From the NCBI GenBank assembly GCA_004293905.1, contig RDZE01000020.1:1-64000 (forward strand): a stretch of DNA of 64,000 bases, in the 5' to 3' direction. The translations under genes and the position numbers were made by a program. The notes under the pieces were generated by a model. That model ran no database searches, was not told where the DNA came from, and saw nothing but the letters and a program-made list of their open reading frames with translations. Positions 9,799 to 17,818 of the stretch are shown one piece after another. The DNA comes from Cytophagales bacterium. GTDB taxonomy: Bacteria; Bacteroidota; Bacteroidia; Cytophagales; Microscillaceae. The first letter of the stretch is position 1, and every line of letters starts with the position of its first letter.

Positions 9799-9841
9799 TA
9801 CTCCTAACCATTGTTTTAGAAGTGGGTTTTGGTTAGGAGTA
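9799..9841 (-). terminator. Hairpin downstream of the rhodanese gene
   Basis: A 12-bp perfect stem (TACTCCTAACCA at 9799-9810 with its complement at 9830-9841) has a 19-base loop. It starts 8 bases past the rhodanese stop. The minus-strand flank (TCTCCTCTTATT) is not a clean U-tract, so termination efficiency is doubtful. On the plus strand it is followed by a T-rich run. Confidence 0.5.
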
Positions 9842-9848
9842 AGTATTT

Positions 9849-10148
9849 TTATTGTTTGTCTTCGTTGTATTGCAAAATACCTCCTATGAGATTTCTTACA
9901 TTGCTGAAGCCTTGTGATTCTAAAAATTTTTGTGCGGTCGCGCTTCTTTTTCCGCTACGACAATGCACAATCACTTCTTCCTCTTTCCATGCTTCTATTT
10001 CGGCAACTCTATCAGCGATTTCGCCCAAAGGAATAAGCGTAGCACCTATATTTTGCTCTTCGTATTCCCATGTTTCTCTTACGTCTAAGATGTTTAGCTT
10101 TTCTTTTTTATCCATTCTCTCGATGAGTTCTTTGGCGGTAATGTCCAT
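9849..10148 (-). CDS. Single-domain rhodanese-like protein
   Basis: 99 residues, one rhodanese domain with no signal or membrane segment, so cytoplasmic. It has LDVRETWEYEEQNIGATLIPLGE, and the active-site loop HCRSGKRS provides the persulfide-forming cysteine at residue 63. Small rhodaneses of this kind (GlpE/PspE-like) move sulfane sulfur between donors and acceptors. The active-site loop has six residues after Cys, typical of sulfur rather than phosphate handling. It is divergent from the DUF2911 gene across a 60-base gap and lies upstream of metH with its own hairpin. The physiological acceptor cannot be inferred. Confidence 0.9.
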   Translation of the reverse strand: MDITAKELIERMDKKEKLNILDVRETWEYEEQNIGATLIPLGEIADRVAEIEAWKEEEVIVHCRSGKRSATAQKFLESQGFSNVRNLIGGILQYNEDKQ

Positions 10149-10209
10149 AGTATTATTTGGGGTTTTGGTATGGTAATTTTGAATATTTACACTAAATTTA
10201 CGCTAAAAT

Positions 10210-10800
10210 ATGGTTAAATTTCTTAAAAATATCTATATGTTCAAAAATATTTTCAATGTGGTCTTTTTTATTTGTTTTTATTTGTTTTTCTTGTCTTTTG
10301 AGGTTCAAGCCCAAAAAATTATTCGTCCTAAGGAAAAATCAAGTCCTGTGGGTTTAGCTATTTATAAAAATGAAAAAAATAAGCTATATGTTAAGGTTAC
10401 TTATGGGCAACCTTTTCGCAAAGATAGAACTGTATTTGGGGGGGTGGTGCCTTATGGTAAAATATGGCGCGTAGGTGCAAATGAAGCTACAGAAGTAACA
10501 TTCACTAAAGAGGTAAAAATAGGTGAAAATAAGATAAAAGCAGGTACATATACTTTGTTTGCTATTCCTGAAAAAGACAAATGGACGATTTTGCTCAATA
10601 CGGAGTTAGGGCAATGGGGTACTTATAGTTATGAAGCCAATAAAGATAAAAATATTTTGACCTACGAAGTAAAAACGGGTGCTTTGCCTGATATTTATGA
10701 AGCACTTACTTTTTCATTTGAGGAGATACAAGGCGGTGTAGAGTTGGTAGTCATTTGGGAACAAGTAAGAGTAGCTATACCGATTGCTTTTTTGCAGTAA
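10210..10800 (+). CDS. DUF2911 secreted protein
   Basis: 196 residues. The N terminus is a long hydrophobic signal segment ending FEVQAQ. An in-frame ATG at 10237 would give a shorter, equally plausible signal. The mature part has the DUF2911 pattern: YGQPFRKDRTVFGGVVPYGKIWRVGANEATEVTF, then GTYTLFAIP and WTILLN. It is probably a periplasmic or cell-surface beta-sandwich. These proteins are frequent in Bacteroidota, sometimes with a TPR tail, which is absent here. No function is established. A -7 element TAATTTTG lies at 10174-10181 in the divergent gap with the rhodanese gene. Confidence 0.85.
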   Translation: MVKFLKNIYMFKNIFNVVFFICFYLFFLSFEVQAQKIIRPKEKSSPVGLAIYKNEKNKLYVKVTYGQPFRKDRTVFGGVVPYGKIWRVGANEATEVTFTKEVKIGENKIKAGTYTLFAIPEKDKWTILLNTELGQWGTYSYEANKDKNILTYEVKTGALPDIYEALTFSFEEIQGGVELVVIWEQVRVAIPIAFLQ

Positions 10801-10910
10801 AAACTGACAAATGTCATTTTTTTAGTTGATGCTTCGCATGGTTTTAGGACTCTATAAGGTATATTTTTGTAGTAGTTTTTATCACTATTATAAAATATAC
10901 TTTATTATTT

Positions 10911-11396
10911 ATGAATTGGGGTTATCGTATTTTCGCATTGTATACAGGTTTTGTAGCCTTTATGATTGGTATGGTTGTTTTGTCGGTAATGCAAACCGAT
11001 ATTCACCTGATTTCAAAAGACTACTATAAGCAAGAAATAGAATATCAGAAGCAAATTAACAAAATGAAAAACAAAGTAGCTTTGTCTACTGATTTTCAGA
11101 TGCGTATAGCTGAAGATACTCAAAAACAACTCATTTTACAATTCCCAACTAAGGTAGTGGGTGAGATTTTATTTTTCCGCCCCTCTGATGCAAGTATGGA
11201 TTTTAAGGTGGCTTTGCAAACCAATTCGGAACTTAAGCAAATCATTGATAGCAAGGCTATTCAATCGGGTATGTGGCGCATCAAACTGAGCTGGTCAGAT
11301 GGGGAGAAAGAATTTTTTGCGGAGCGTAGTATTTTGATAGATGCTCAAGGTAAAATTGCTTGGGTAGAAAATGCAAAAGGCAAAAAAGTGGATTAG
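10911..11396 (+). CDS. FixH/CcoH-family protein
   Basis: 161 residues. One N-terminal membrane span (FALYTGFVAFMIGMVVLSV) precedes DIHLISKDYYKQEIEYQKQI, the typical start of FixH/CcoH proteins, and a periplasmic beta-sandwich with MWRIKLSWSDG. FixH/CcoH helps assemble or stabilise cbb3-type cytochrome oxidase in the inner membrane. The gene lies 27 bases upstream of safE, an arrangement usual at the end of cco operons, but ccoN/O/P are not in this window. A -7 element TATTTTTG at 10862-10869 suggests its own promoter. Confidence 0.87.
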   Translation: MNWGYRIFALYTGFVAFMIGMVVLSVMQTDIHLISKDYYKQEIEYQKQINKMKNKVALSTDFQMRIAEDTQKQLILQFPTKVVGEILFFRPSDASMDFKVALQTNSELKQIIDSKAIQSGMWRIKLSWSDGEKEFFAERSILIDAQGKIAWVENAKGKKVD

Positions 11397-11423
11397 GTAA
11401 TCATAAAAAAATAGCAAACCAAT

Positions 11424-12137
11424 ATGTTATATTTGGCTTTTCTCACGGGTTTTTTAGGTAGTTTGCATTGTATAGGTATGTGTGGAGCATTGGTTTTGGC
11501 ACTTCCTAAAACGGCTTCAGTTTCGTGGTGGTATATGTTGGGTACACGGTTGGTTTATCATTCGGGGCGTGTGGCTATGTATGCTTCGTTGGGTATTCTT
11601 ATCGGTTTTATTGGGCAGGGGATTACGATTCCTATTTCGCAACAATGGCTCTCTATTGGCGTAGGTATTATGATGTTGTTCTTTCTTATTTCGCCTTTTT
11701 CGGTGCATTTATTTCAGCATAAATTTTTGTATCCTTTGTATTGGCTACATCAGCAGGTAAAAAAACAAGCAGCCTATTGGCTTCAAAAAAGGAGTTATGT
11801 GGCTTTTTTAGCGATGGGTTTGTTGAATGGTATTTTACCTTGTGGTTTGGTTTATTTGGCATTGGCAGCAGCCTTAGCACAAGGTGATGCTTTGATGGGA
11901 GCTGTTTATATGGCTGTTTTTGGCTTGGGCACTATCCCTGCGATGCTTTCTTTGTCTTTATTAGGAAAAATGTTTCAATGGCGCATTCAATTTGCTTGGC
12001 AGCCTGTACTTACTTTGCTTTTGGCAGTAGTGTTCATTTTGCGTGGTTTAGACTTGGGCATTCCGTACCTTAGCCCTAAAATCAATTTGGAAAAACAAGG
12101 GCAAAAAGTCGAATGTTGTAGCAAAAAGAAAAATTAA
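11424..12137 (+). CDS. SafE/TauE-family membrane protein
   Basis: 237 residues with about six membrane spans. The first carries GSLHCIGMCGALVLALP, whose HCxGMCG motif is characteristic of the SafE-like members found in cytochrome cbb3 oxidase loci. A second conserved stretch is LLNGILPCGLVYLALAAALAQG, again with a membrane cysteine. The C terminus ends in a short CCSKKKN motif that may bind metal (inference). Related proteins are annotated as sulfite exporters, but those beside FixH are linked to copper supply or oxidase assembly. It ends 3 bases before the convergent hypothetical gene, so no separate terminator fits in between. Confidence 0.87.
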   Translation: MLYLAFLTGFLGSLHCIGMCGALVLALPKTASVSWWYMLGTRLVYHSGRVAMYASLGILIGFIGQGITIPISQQWLSIGVGIMMLFFLISPFSVHLFQHKFLYPLYWLHQQVKKQAAYWLQKRSYVAFLAMGLLNGILPCGLVYLALAAALAQGDALMGAVYMAVFGLGTIPAMLSLSLLGKMFQWRIQFAWQPVLTLLLAVVFILRGLDLGIPYLSPKINLEKQGQKVECCSKKKN

Positions 12138-12140
12138 AAA

Positions 12141-12548
12141 CTAATTGGGTGTATAGAGCGAGTCTATCAAATATATTTTTTTTGAGGTCTTATTTCTAAG
12201 ATATAAAATGCCTTGTTTTTTTTGAAAATGAGGCTGTTTTTTTTGAAAAATTTTCCAAAAGTGTTGTAAAAAATAAGCTGTTTTACGCTCATACACATAC
12301 TTTCTGATGAGGTGTTGTAGTGTATTTTGGTCATTATTGACCATTTCGGGTAAAATAAGTAGACTATCTTTAGGCTGTTTTTTACTTTGCCAAATAAGTT
12401 CAAAAATTTCGGATTGGGCTTCGTAACGTGGCTTTTCGGCAAACATACCAAATCGGAACATGGGGTATAGGTCGGTAATGAGTAGGAAAGGCATAAAAAA
12501 TGATACTCCTAATAAAAGAAGTATCATCATTCGACTGGTTTGCGTCAT
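12141..12548 (-). CDS. Hypothetical membrane-anchored protein
   Basis: 135 residues; I do not recognise the family. It has one N-terminal hydrophobic segment (MMILLLLGVSFFMPFLLI). It then carries DLYPMFRFGMFAEKPRYE, a soluble basic part rich in Lys and aromatic residues, and the tail LRNKTSKKIYLIDSLYTPN. The segment after the membrane span (PMFRFGMFA) is reminiscent of small anchored proteins near oxidase genes, but this is only an impression. The gene lies 7 bases downstream of the lipoprotein gene at 12556-13815 and is likely cotranscribed with it. Confidence 0.6.
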   Translation of the reverse strand: MTQTSRMMILLLLGVSFFMPFLLITDLYPMFRFGMFAEKPRYEAQSEIFELIWQSKKQPKDSLLILPEMVNNDQNTLQHLIRKYVYERKTAYFLQHFWKIFQKKQPHFQKKQGILYLRNKTSKKIYLIDSLYTPN

Positions 12549-12555
12549 TGCTTTT

Positions 12556-13815
12556 TTATTTTATTTTCTTCGCTAACATCAAATTAGAACTTCCTACAGC
12601 ATATTGATAGCCAATACCAAAAGGCAGAGGACGCACTTTGTATTTTCCACCTGTGTATCCATTTGCCATGTCTTGTTGCCAATAGTTAGCAAAAAGAGAA
12701 ATAGGACCTGCATAACGCCCAAAAAGGGTGATTTCCCAAGTTCCGTTGGTAAAGTTGTTAAATGCCATGCCCGAATCGTCTTGCAGTAGGTATTTGGTAT
12801 GTTTAAGAATTAAATCTCTGATGAGTGTAAATTCGGACTTATACATTAAATAAGAAGCAGATTTGAGATAAGTAGTAGTGATAGATAGGTTCTCGATGAA
12901 ACTTCTAAGGTCTTTGCGTTGATTGAGCCCGCTGAGGTTGATGTATTTGTTGTTTGATAAATTGACACCAAAGTAGTACAAAGTTTTTCTCTCTTCGCTA
13001 TCAGGCGATTGGAAATCGATGCGAGTGCCATAGTAAGTAGTATCTATTTTGCCTTGCTCAGTTTTTATTTCGTTAGCAGGAACTACATTTCCTTCGGGCG
13101 AAAGGGCTACTTTTTCGTAGTAGAGTATTTTTTGCCCTGTTCTTGCCATAAAAAGTAAAATGACGGGCAATGTTCCATCTATATCTGTTACCACTCTACC
13201 TGTAAAATCGACCTCCATAGAGAGTGTGCGAAAGAAGCTATAATTTAAGATGGTTGCTAAACTTTGTTGTATTCCATTGAAGTAGGCATTGGTTGATCTT
13301 TGGGCTATTTTTTCCATATCGGGCACAGTGCCTATAGGTTCTAAACCTATCATTACGATTTGTTGCATTTTTGGAAAAAAAGTAGCGGCATGTAAGAAAT
13401 CGGGACCGCTGAAAGGGTAAAATAAGACACCGCCCGCATCTACTACTTCTTTCAACTCTTCATCGCGCCACTTTGTCATAATAGGTTGTTTGTTTTCGAG
13501 TACGTTTTTCCATTGTGCTTGTGCTACATTGGAGTAATTTTGCCAAGAGGGGTCTTGGTGTATTTTTTCATATACACTCCCTTGTTCGGCGGGTAAGCCT
13601 GCAATGAGTCTTGCTAAATCATTATAACGGCGGTCGGTGGGGCGTTTTTCCTCTTCTTTTTTTATTTCGGCTTGTTGTTCTTTGTTTTCTTTTTGGGTAG
13701 TCTTGTTTTCTTTGTTTTCTTGTTCTTTTGTATTGTCTTGGCAGTTAGTAAATGTAATAGGAATCACAAAAAGACAAAAGATAAGTAGGCTAAAGGAAGT
13801 AATTTTTGTTTTCAT
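12556..13815 (-). CDS. Lipoprotein of unknown family, paralogue A
   Basis: 419 residues. The signal ends TFTNC (lipoprotein Cys near 25), followed by a charged KEQENKENKTTQKENKEQQ-type spacer. The mature domain contains RLIAGLPAEQGS, LFYPFSGPDFLHAATFFP, VMIGLEPIG, YLKSASYLMYKSEF, YLLQDDSGM and PLPFGIGYQYA. All of these blocks recur in the gene at 60566-61819, making the two clear paralogues. No catalytic signature is obvious. The conserved Ser/Asp/His-bearing PFSGPDFLHA block is the best candidate functional site (inference). A -7 element TATTTTTG lies at 13843-13836. It is divergent from the M28 peptidase gene. Confidence 0.8.
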   Translation of the reverse strand: MKTKITSFSLLIFCLFVIPITFTNCQDNTKEQENKENKTTQKENKEQQAEIKKEEEKRPTDRRYNDLARLIAGLPAEQGSVYEKIHQDPSWQNYSNVAQAQWKNVLENKQPIMTKWRDEELKEVVDAGGVLFYPFSGPDFLHAATFFPKMQQIVMIGLEPIGTVPDMEKIAQRSTNAYFNGIQQSLATILNYSFFRTLSMEVDFTGRVVTDIDGTLPVILLFMARTGQKILYYEKVALSPEGNVVPANEIKTEQGKIDTTYYGTRIDFQSPDSEERKTLYYFGVNLSNNKYINLSGLNQRKDLRSFIENLSITTTYLKSASYLMYKSEFTLIRDLILKHTKYLLQDDSGMAFNNFTNGTWEITLFGRYAGPISLFANYWQQDMANGYTGGKYKVRPLPFGIGYQYAVGSSNLMLAKKIK

Positions 13816-13898
13816 AGTATTTTTTTTTTGACATGCAAAAATAAACTTTAATTAGAATATTTTTGTAGTTTTACGCATCTAAATTGACAATATGTGAT

Positions 13899-14930
13899 AT
13901 GAAATTTTTGAATATACCTTTTTTTATATGCGTTTTCGCTGTTATTTCTTTGAATAGTTGTGGAGGAAAAAAAACGAAACAAAAAACAGATGTGGAACAA
14001 GATAATATAACAACTCCGATTGTGCTTCAGAAAGCACCTATTTTTGAGTCAGATAGTGCGTATCGTTTCATAGAAAAACAACTTAGTTTTGGGAAGCGTG
14101 TTCCTAATACAGAGGGGCATCGCCGTTGTGGAGATTATTTGGTATCGCAGTTGAAGGCGTATCAATGGGAGGTGATAGAACAAAAATTTGAGGCAGTTGC
14201 CTATGATAGTACTATTTTACAATCGCGCAATATTATTGCTTCTTATAACCCAAAAGCTACACGCCGTATATTGTTGGCTGCTCATTGGGATACGCGCCAC
14301 GTAGCCGATAAAGAGAAAGATGCTAAAAAAGCAGAAGAAGCTATAGAAGGGGCTAATGATGGCGCAAGTGGAGTGGCTGTTTTACTCGAGATTGCGCGTT
14401 TGATAGGTTTAGGGGAGATGAAGCCTACTGTAGGAGTGGATATTATCTTTTTCGATAGCGAAGATTATGGAAAACCCAATGGATATAAGAAAAAATCAGT
14501 AGTAGATAATGATTGGTGTTTGGGTTCGCAATATTGGTCAAAGAATAAACACAAGGCTGACTATCAGGCGTATTATGGTATTTTGTTGGATATGGTGGGG
14601 GCAAAAGGGGCTATTTTTTACCGTGAGGGTACTTCTATGCAATACGCGGGGATTGTTAATCAACGTTTTTGGACTATCGCCAATCAATTGGGTTATAAGC
14701 AATTTGTAAATCAGGACAGCCCATCAATTGTTGATGACCACTATTATGTGAATACTATTGCTAAAATACCTATGATGAATATTATAGAGTTTGATGTTAA
14801 AAACCCAGCAAGTTTTTTTGCACCTTACCATCATACACACCAAGACAATTTGTCTATTATAGACAAGACTACCCTAAAAGCTGTAGGGCAGTCTGTGGTT
14901 CAGATGTTGTATAATGAAGTGGCTCAATAA
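13899..14930 (+). CDS. M28-family peptidase / glutaminyl cyclase-like lipoprotein
   Basis: About 343 residues from the ATG at 13899; an upstream TTG in frame is less likely. The lipoprotein signal ends LNSCGG. The M28 zinc metallohydrolase fold is evident: AAHWDTRHVAD (His/Asp ligands), GANDGASGVAVLLEIARLI (bridging Asp), FFDSEDYG (catalytic Glu/Asp pair) and HHTHQDN (last His ligand). Spacing and the WCLGSQYW segment resemble glutaminyl-peptide cyclotransferases, which form N-terminal pyroglutamate, rather than aminopeptidases. A -7 box TATTTTTG lies at 13858-13865. It overlaps the convergent fabH by 7 bases. Confidence 0.85.
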   Translation: MKFLNIPFFICVFAVISLNSCGGKKTKQKTDVEQDNITTPIVLQKAPIFESDSAYRFIEKQLSFGKRVPNTEGHRRCGDYLVSQLKAYQWEVIEQKFEAVAYDSTILQSRNIIASYNPKATRRILLAAHWDTRHVADKEKDAKKAEEAIEGANDGASGVAVLLEIARLIGLGEMKPTVGVDIIFFDSEDYGKPNGYKKKSVVDNDWCLGSQYWSKNKHKADYQAYYGILLDMVGAKGAIFYREGTSMQYAGIVNQRFWTIANQLGYKQFVNQDSPSIVDDHYYVNTIAKIPMMNIIEFDVKNPASFFAPYHHTHQDNLSIIDKTTLKAVGQSVVQMLYNEVAQ

Positions 14931-15916
14931 GCCCATTTGAGGTAAATAGCACCCCAAGTGAAGCCACCCCCAAAAGAGGCTAATATAAGATTATCGCCTT
15001 TTTTAATTTGTTTTTCGTAGTCCCAAAGATTGAGCGGAAGTGTTGCATTGGTAGTGTTTCCGAATTTTTCTATGGTCATCATTACCTTCTCTTGCCCTAT
15101 GCCCATTGCTTTTACGGTTGCATCTACAATTCTTTTATTGGCTTGATGTGGGCAGAGCCAATGCACTTGCTCGGCAGTGAGCTGATTTCTTTTCATCACT
15201 TCTACGGAGGCTTCTGCCATTTTTACTACGGCTTGTTTGAATACTGCTTGTCCTTCTTGGTATACGAAATGTTGTCGCTGTGCTACCGTTTCGGCGGTAG
15301 GTGGGCGGCGGCTGCCTCCTGCTTTTTGATGAAGGTGTACCCAGCCTGCGCCATCAGATTGGAAGACAAAATCCATCAATCCTGCGTTTTCTTCGGTAGT
15401 AGGTTCGAGCATTACGGCACCTGCGCCATCTCCGAAGATGATACAAGTAGCACGGTCGGTATAGTCCATGATAGAAGACATTTTATCTGCCCCAATGACA
15501 ATTACTTTTTTGTATCGTCCTGTTTCTATGTATTGGGCGGCGGTGGCTAAGGTATAAAGAAAACCCGAACAAGCCGCTTGTGTGTCGAAACTGAATGATT
15601 TTTTAGCACCTACCATATCGGCTACAAGATTGGCGGTGGCAGGGAACACAAAATCGGGGGTGGTAGTGGCACAAACGATAAGGTCTATTTCTTCGGGTTT
15701 TGTATTGGTTTTTGCCAATAGTCCTTTCACGGCTTCGGCTGCCATGTGCGAAGTACCCAATCCTTCACCTTTGAGAATATGTCGCTCTTTGATGCCTGTT
15801 CGCTCCATGATCCACTCATCGGTGGTATCTACCATTTTTTCTAATTCTTTGTTTGTCAGTACATATTCAGGTACGTAGCCCTGAACGCCTGTGATAGCCG
15901 CTCTTATTTTGGTCAT
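14924..15916 (-). CDS. fabH: Beta-ketoacyl-ACP synthase III
   Basis: 330 residues. It condenses acetyl- (or branched acyl-) CoA with malonyl-ACP to start fatty acid synthesis. The Cys-His-Asn triad is visible: Cys116 in TQAACSGFLY, His257 in CPHQANKRI and Asn287 in FGNTTNAT. The C-terminal GGGFTWGAIYLKW is typical. It lies 4 bases after plsX in the conserved yceD-rpmF-plsX-fabH order, so a single transcript with plsX is expected. Its 3' end overlaps the convergent M28 gene by 7 bases. Confidence 0.98.
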   Translation of the reverse strand: MTKIRAAITGVQGYVPEYVLTNKELEKMVDTTDEWIMERTGIKERHILKGEGLGTSHMAAEAVKGLLAKTNTKPEEIDLIVCATTTPDFVFPATANLVADMVGAKKSFSFDTQAACSGFLYTLATAAQYIETGRYKKVIVIGADKMSSIMDYTDRATCIIFGDGAGAVMLEPTTEENAGLMDFVFQSDGAGWVHLHQKAGGSRRPPTAETVAQRQHFVYQEGQAVFKQAVVKMAEASVEVMKRNQLTAEQVHWLCPHQANKRIVDATVKAMGIGQEKVMMTIEKFGNTTNATLPLNLWDYEKQIKKGDNLILASFGGGFTWGAIYLKWAY

Positions 15917-15920
15917 AGTT

Positions 15921-16883
15921 TTATGAGTTTTTTTGCATAGATGCTTTCAAAGATTCTTTAATTTTTTCGGCGAGGTTGGCTTCTGTAATTTTTTTAGTGA
16001 GCATGATGGCATTTTTGATGGTTTTATCATTAGAAACACCATGAGCAATGACTACATTGCCATCAATGCCTAAAACGGGACCTCCACCGATGAGTTCGTA
16101 GTTGAAATTGTCAAAGAAGGGGTCGGTGAAGTGTTTTCTTTTGAGTATTTCGTAGTAAGATTCTGCCATTTTAATGACGATATTGCCCACGAAACCATCA
16201 CAGACAATTACATCTGAAGTTTTCTTGAATAGGTCGCGCCCTTCTATATTGCCCACAAAATGGATATTGGGATAGTCTTTCATGAGTTGATAGGCAGCTT
16301 GTGCGGCGAGGTTTCCTTTTTTTTCTTCTTCGCCTACATTGAGGAGTGCTACTTTGGGTTGGTTGATGTCAAAAACATATTGACAATAAACAGAGCCTAA
16401 GATACCAAACTGAGCCAATACTTCGGGTTTTACGTCTGTATTTGCGCCTACATCGAGTATGATGCCATAAGAGCCGTCTTCTTTGGGTACGTGGCTGATG
16501 ATGGAGGGTCTTAGGATACCCTCAATTACTCTCACGCTAAAGATAGCCGCTACTAACATAGCTCCTGTATTGCCTGCGCTACAGAATGCATCTACTTTTT
16601 TCTCTTGTAGTAGTTTGAAGCCTATGCTGATACTTGATTTGCTTTTTTGTGCTAATGCTTTGGTAGGGTGCTCTCCCATTTCTATCACTTCATCGGCATG
16701 CACAATAGAGAGATTTTCGGGAGGTGTGCCGTGTGCATTGAGAATGGTTTGTATGATGTCTTCTTTTCCTACGAGCACAAGTTCTATGGAGGTAGGCAAT
16801 TCTTTTGAAGCCAATAAAGCCCCTTCTACAATTGCTTTGGGGGCAAAATCGCCGCCCATAGCGTCAATGGCAATTTTCATCAT
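15921..16883 (-). CDS. plsX: Phosphate acyltransferase
   Basis: 320 residues. PlsX makes acyl-phosphate from acyl-ACP for phosphatidic acid synthesis by PlsY and PlsC. Family motifs: IAIDAMGGDFAP at the N terminus, GEHPTKALAQKSKSSI, FCSAGNTGAMLVAA, LDVGANTDVKPE, NVGEEEKKGN, and GNIEGRDLF...VCDGFVGNI. It is peripheral to the inner membrane. Two adjacent ATG codons (16883 and 16880) are possible starts. A strong hairpin separates it from rpmF, so the plsX-fabH pair may have a partly independent promoter or be expressed by read-through. Confidence 0.98.
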   Translation of the reverse strand: MMKIAIDAMGGDFAPKAIVEGALLASKELPTSIELVLVGKEDIIQTILNAHGTPPENLSIVHADEVIEMGEHPTKALAQKSKSSISIGFKLLQEKKVDAFCSAGNTGAMLVAAIFSVRVIEGILRPSIISHVPKEDGSYGIILDVGANTDVKPEVLAQFGILGSVYCQYVFDINQPKVALLNVGEEEKKGNLAAQAAYQLMKDYPNIHFVGNIEGRDLFKKTSDVIVCDGFVGNIVIKMAESYYEILKRKHFTDPFFDNFNYELIGGGPVLGIDGNVVIAHGVSNDKTIKNAIMLTKKITEANLAEKIKESLKASMQKNS

Positions 16884-16902
16884 AAGGGAATGTGTGGTAA
16901 AA

Positions 16903-16944
16903 AAAAATACTAACTTTTATTGTGGGTGTAAAGTTAGTATTTTT
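16903..16944 (-). terminator. Strong hairpin between rpmF and plsX
   Basis: A perfect 15-bp stem (AAAAATACTAACTTT at 16903-16917 with its complement at 16930-16944) has a 12-base loop. On the minus strand it is followed by an extended T-run. It begins 6 bases after the rpmF stop and would terminate the yceD-rpmF transcript or attenuate it before plsX. Confidence 0.8.
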
Positions 16945-16949
16945 CTGTT

Positions 16950-17135
16950 TTATGCAAAATCTTCTACCACTAATTTGCCTTTGTAGTATAAATTCCCTTC
17001 TACTACATAAGCGCGGTGCATTTCGTGGGGCTCGCCTGTGTTAGGGCATATTGCTACGGGGCGAGTGGTGATTTTGTGGTGTGTGCGGCGTTTGTCGCGG
17101 CGTGTTTTCGAGGTTTTTCGTTTCGGATGTGGCAT
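16950..17135 (-). CDS. rpmF: 50S ribosomal protein L32, zinc-ligand-poor form
   Basis: 61 residues. The N terminus [21 protein letters not shown] is the standard L32 start. The family's usual zinc ribbon has two Cys pairs (CPNCGE and CxxCG). Here the first pair is CPNTGE and the second pair is absent, replaced by [11 protein letters not shown]. It is therefore a C-minus type that cannot bind zinc in the usual way. The position between yceD and plsX is the conserved one, so this is the bona fide gene and not a stray paralogue. Confidence 0.96.
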   Translation of the reverse strand: MPHPKRKTSKTRRDKRRTHHKITTRPVAICPNTGEPHEMHRAYVVEGNLYYKGKLVVEDFA

Positions 17136-17186
17136 ATCTATTATTGATTTTAAGGGTGTAAATACTTAGTTATTATCTTTGTTAAA

Positions 17187-17738
17187 TTATTGAAGGTTTA
17201 TTTTTTTCAGTGCTTCTTTCCAAGCGAGGTTTTCAGGTGGGGTGTCTTCTTCTTTTTCTGTATCTTCGTGAGGGTGTGTACTATAGATAAGTAAATCGCC
17301 TTCTTGTTTGGCATCTTCTTCTAAAAAGCGAGGATGTAGTTTTTTGATAGGAATAGCCAGAGAGATAAAGTCGTATATAGGTTGTGCGATGGATATATAC
17401 GTAGCCCCTGCGGGTATGATTTCTAAGTGGTTATCGGCTTGTTCGTATTGTTTTCCGAATTGTATGATAAGGTATTCGTTCAGTTGGATAGGGTGTTCAA
17501 AGGTTTCTAAACATCTATCGCAAATGAGTTCTATTTGGGTATTGATGGTAAAAAATAACTGTAGCATAGTTTCGGTTTTATCGAGCTTGAGTTGCACGTT
17601 GCCTTTTCCGCTTTTGATGTCGGGGTGTGCAAAATGCGCAAAGAAAGCCTCATCGATACTAAAATCGAATTGGTATTCTTTGTTTTTTAGGCTCACTATG
17701 TCTATCTCAAAATGTTTGAGAGTATGGTTATTTTTCAA
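17187..17738 (-). CDS. YceD family (DUF177) protein
   Basis: 183 residues. It contains the family centre LICDRCLETFEHPI with a Cys-x2-Cys pair, and the late EEDAKQEGDLLIYS stretch. YceD is linked to 23S rRNA and L32 accumulation in plants and bacteria, and its gene almost always precedes rpmF, as here (51-base gap). The start is a TTG at 17738. No in-frame ATG lies between the upstream stop and residue 57, and the sequence after the TTG already matches the family, so a non-ATG start is well supported. A canonical promoter lies immediately upstream. Confidence 0.88.
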   Translation of the reverse strand: MKNNHTLKHFEIDIVSLKNKEYQFDFSIDEAFFAHFAHPDIKSGKGNVQLKLDKTETMLQLFFTINTQIELICDRCLETFEHPIQLNEYLIIQFGKQYEQADNHLEIIPAGATYISIAQPIYDFISLAIPIKKLHPRFLEEDAKQEGDLLIYSTHPHEDTEKEEDTPPENLAWKEALKKINLQ

Positions 17739-17767
17739 GTGAAAATGGATTTATTGAAAATAGGGTG

Positions 17768-17798
17768 CAAATTTAGCATTATTTTTTTTTTATTCAAA
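17768..17798 (-). promoter_or_regulatory. Promoter of yceD-rpmF
   Basis: On the minus strand TTTG (17798-17795), exactly 19 bases, then TAAATTTG (17775-17768). The predicted start of transcription is near 17761, giving a leader of about 23 bases before the TTG start codon. Confidence 0.75.
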
Positions 17799-17818
17799 AT
17801 TATGCGTTAATTTCCTGA

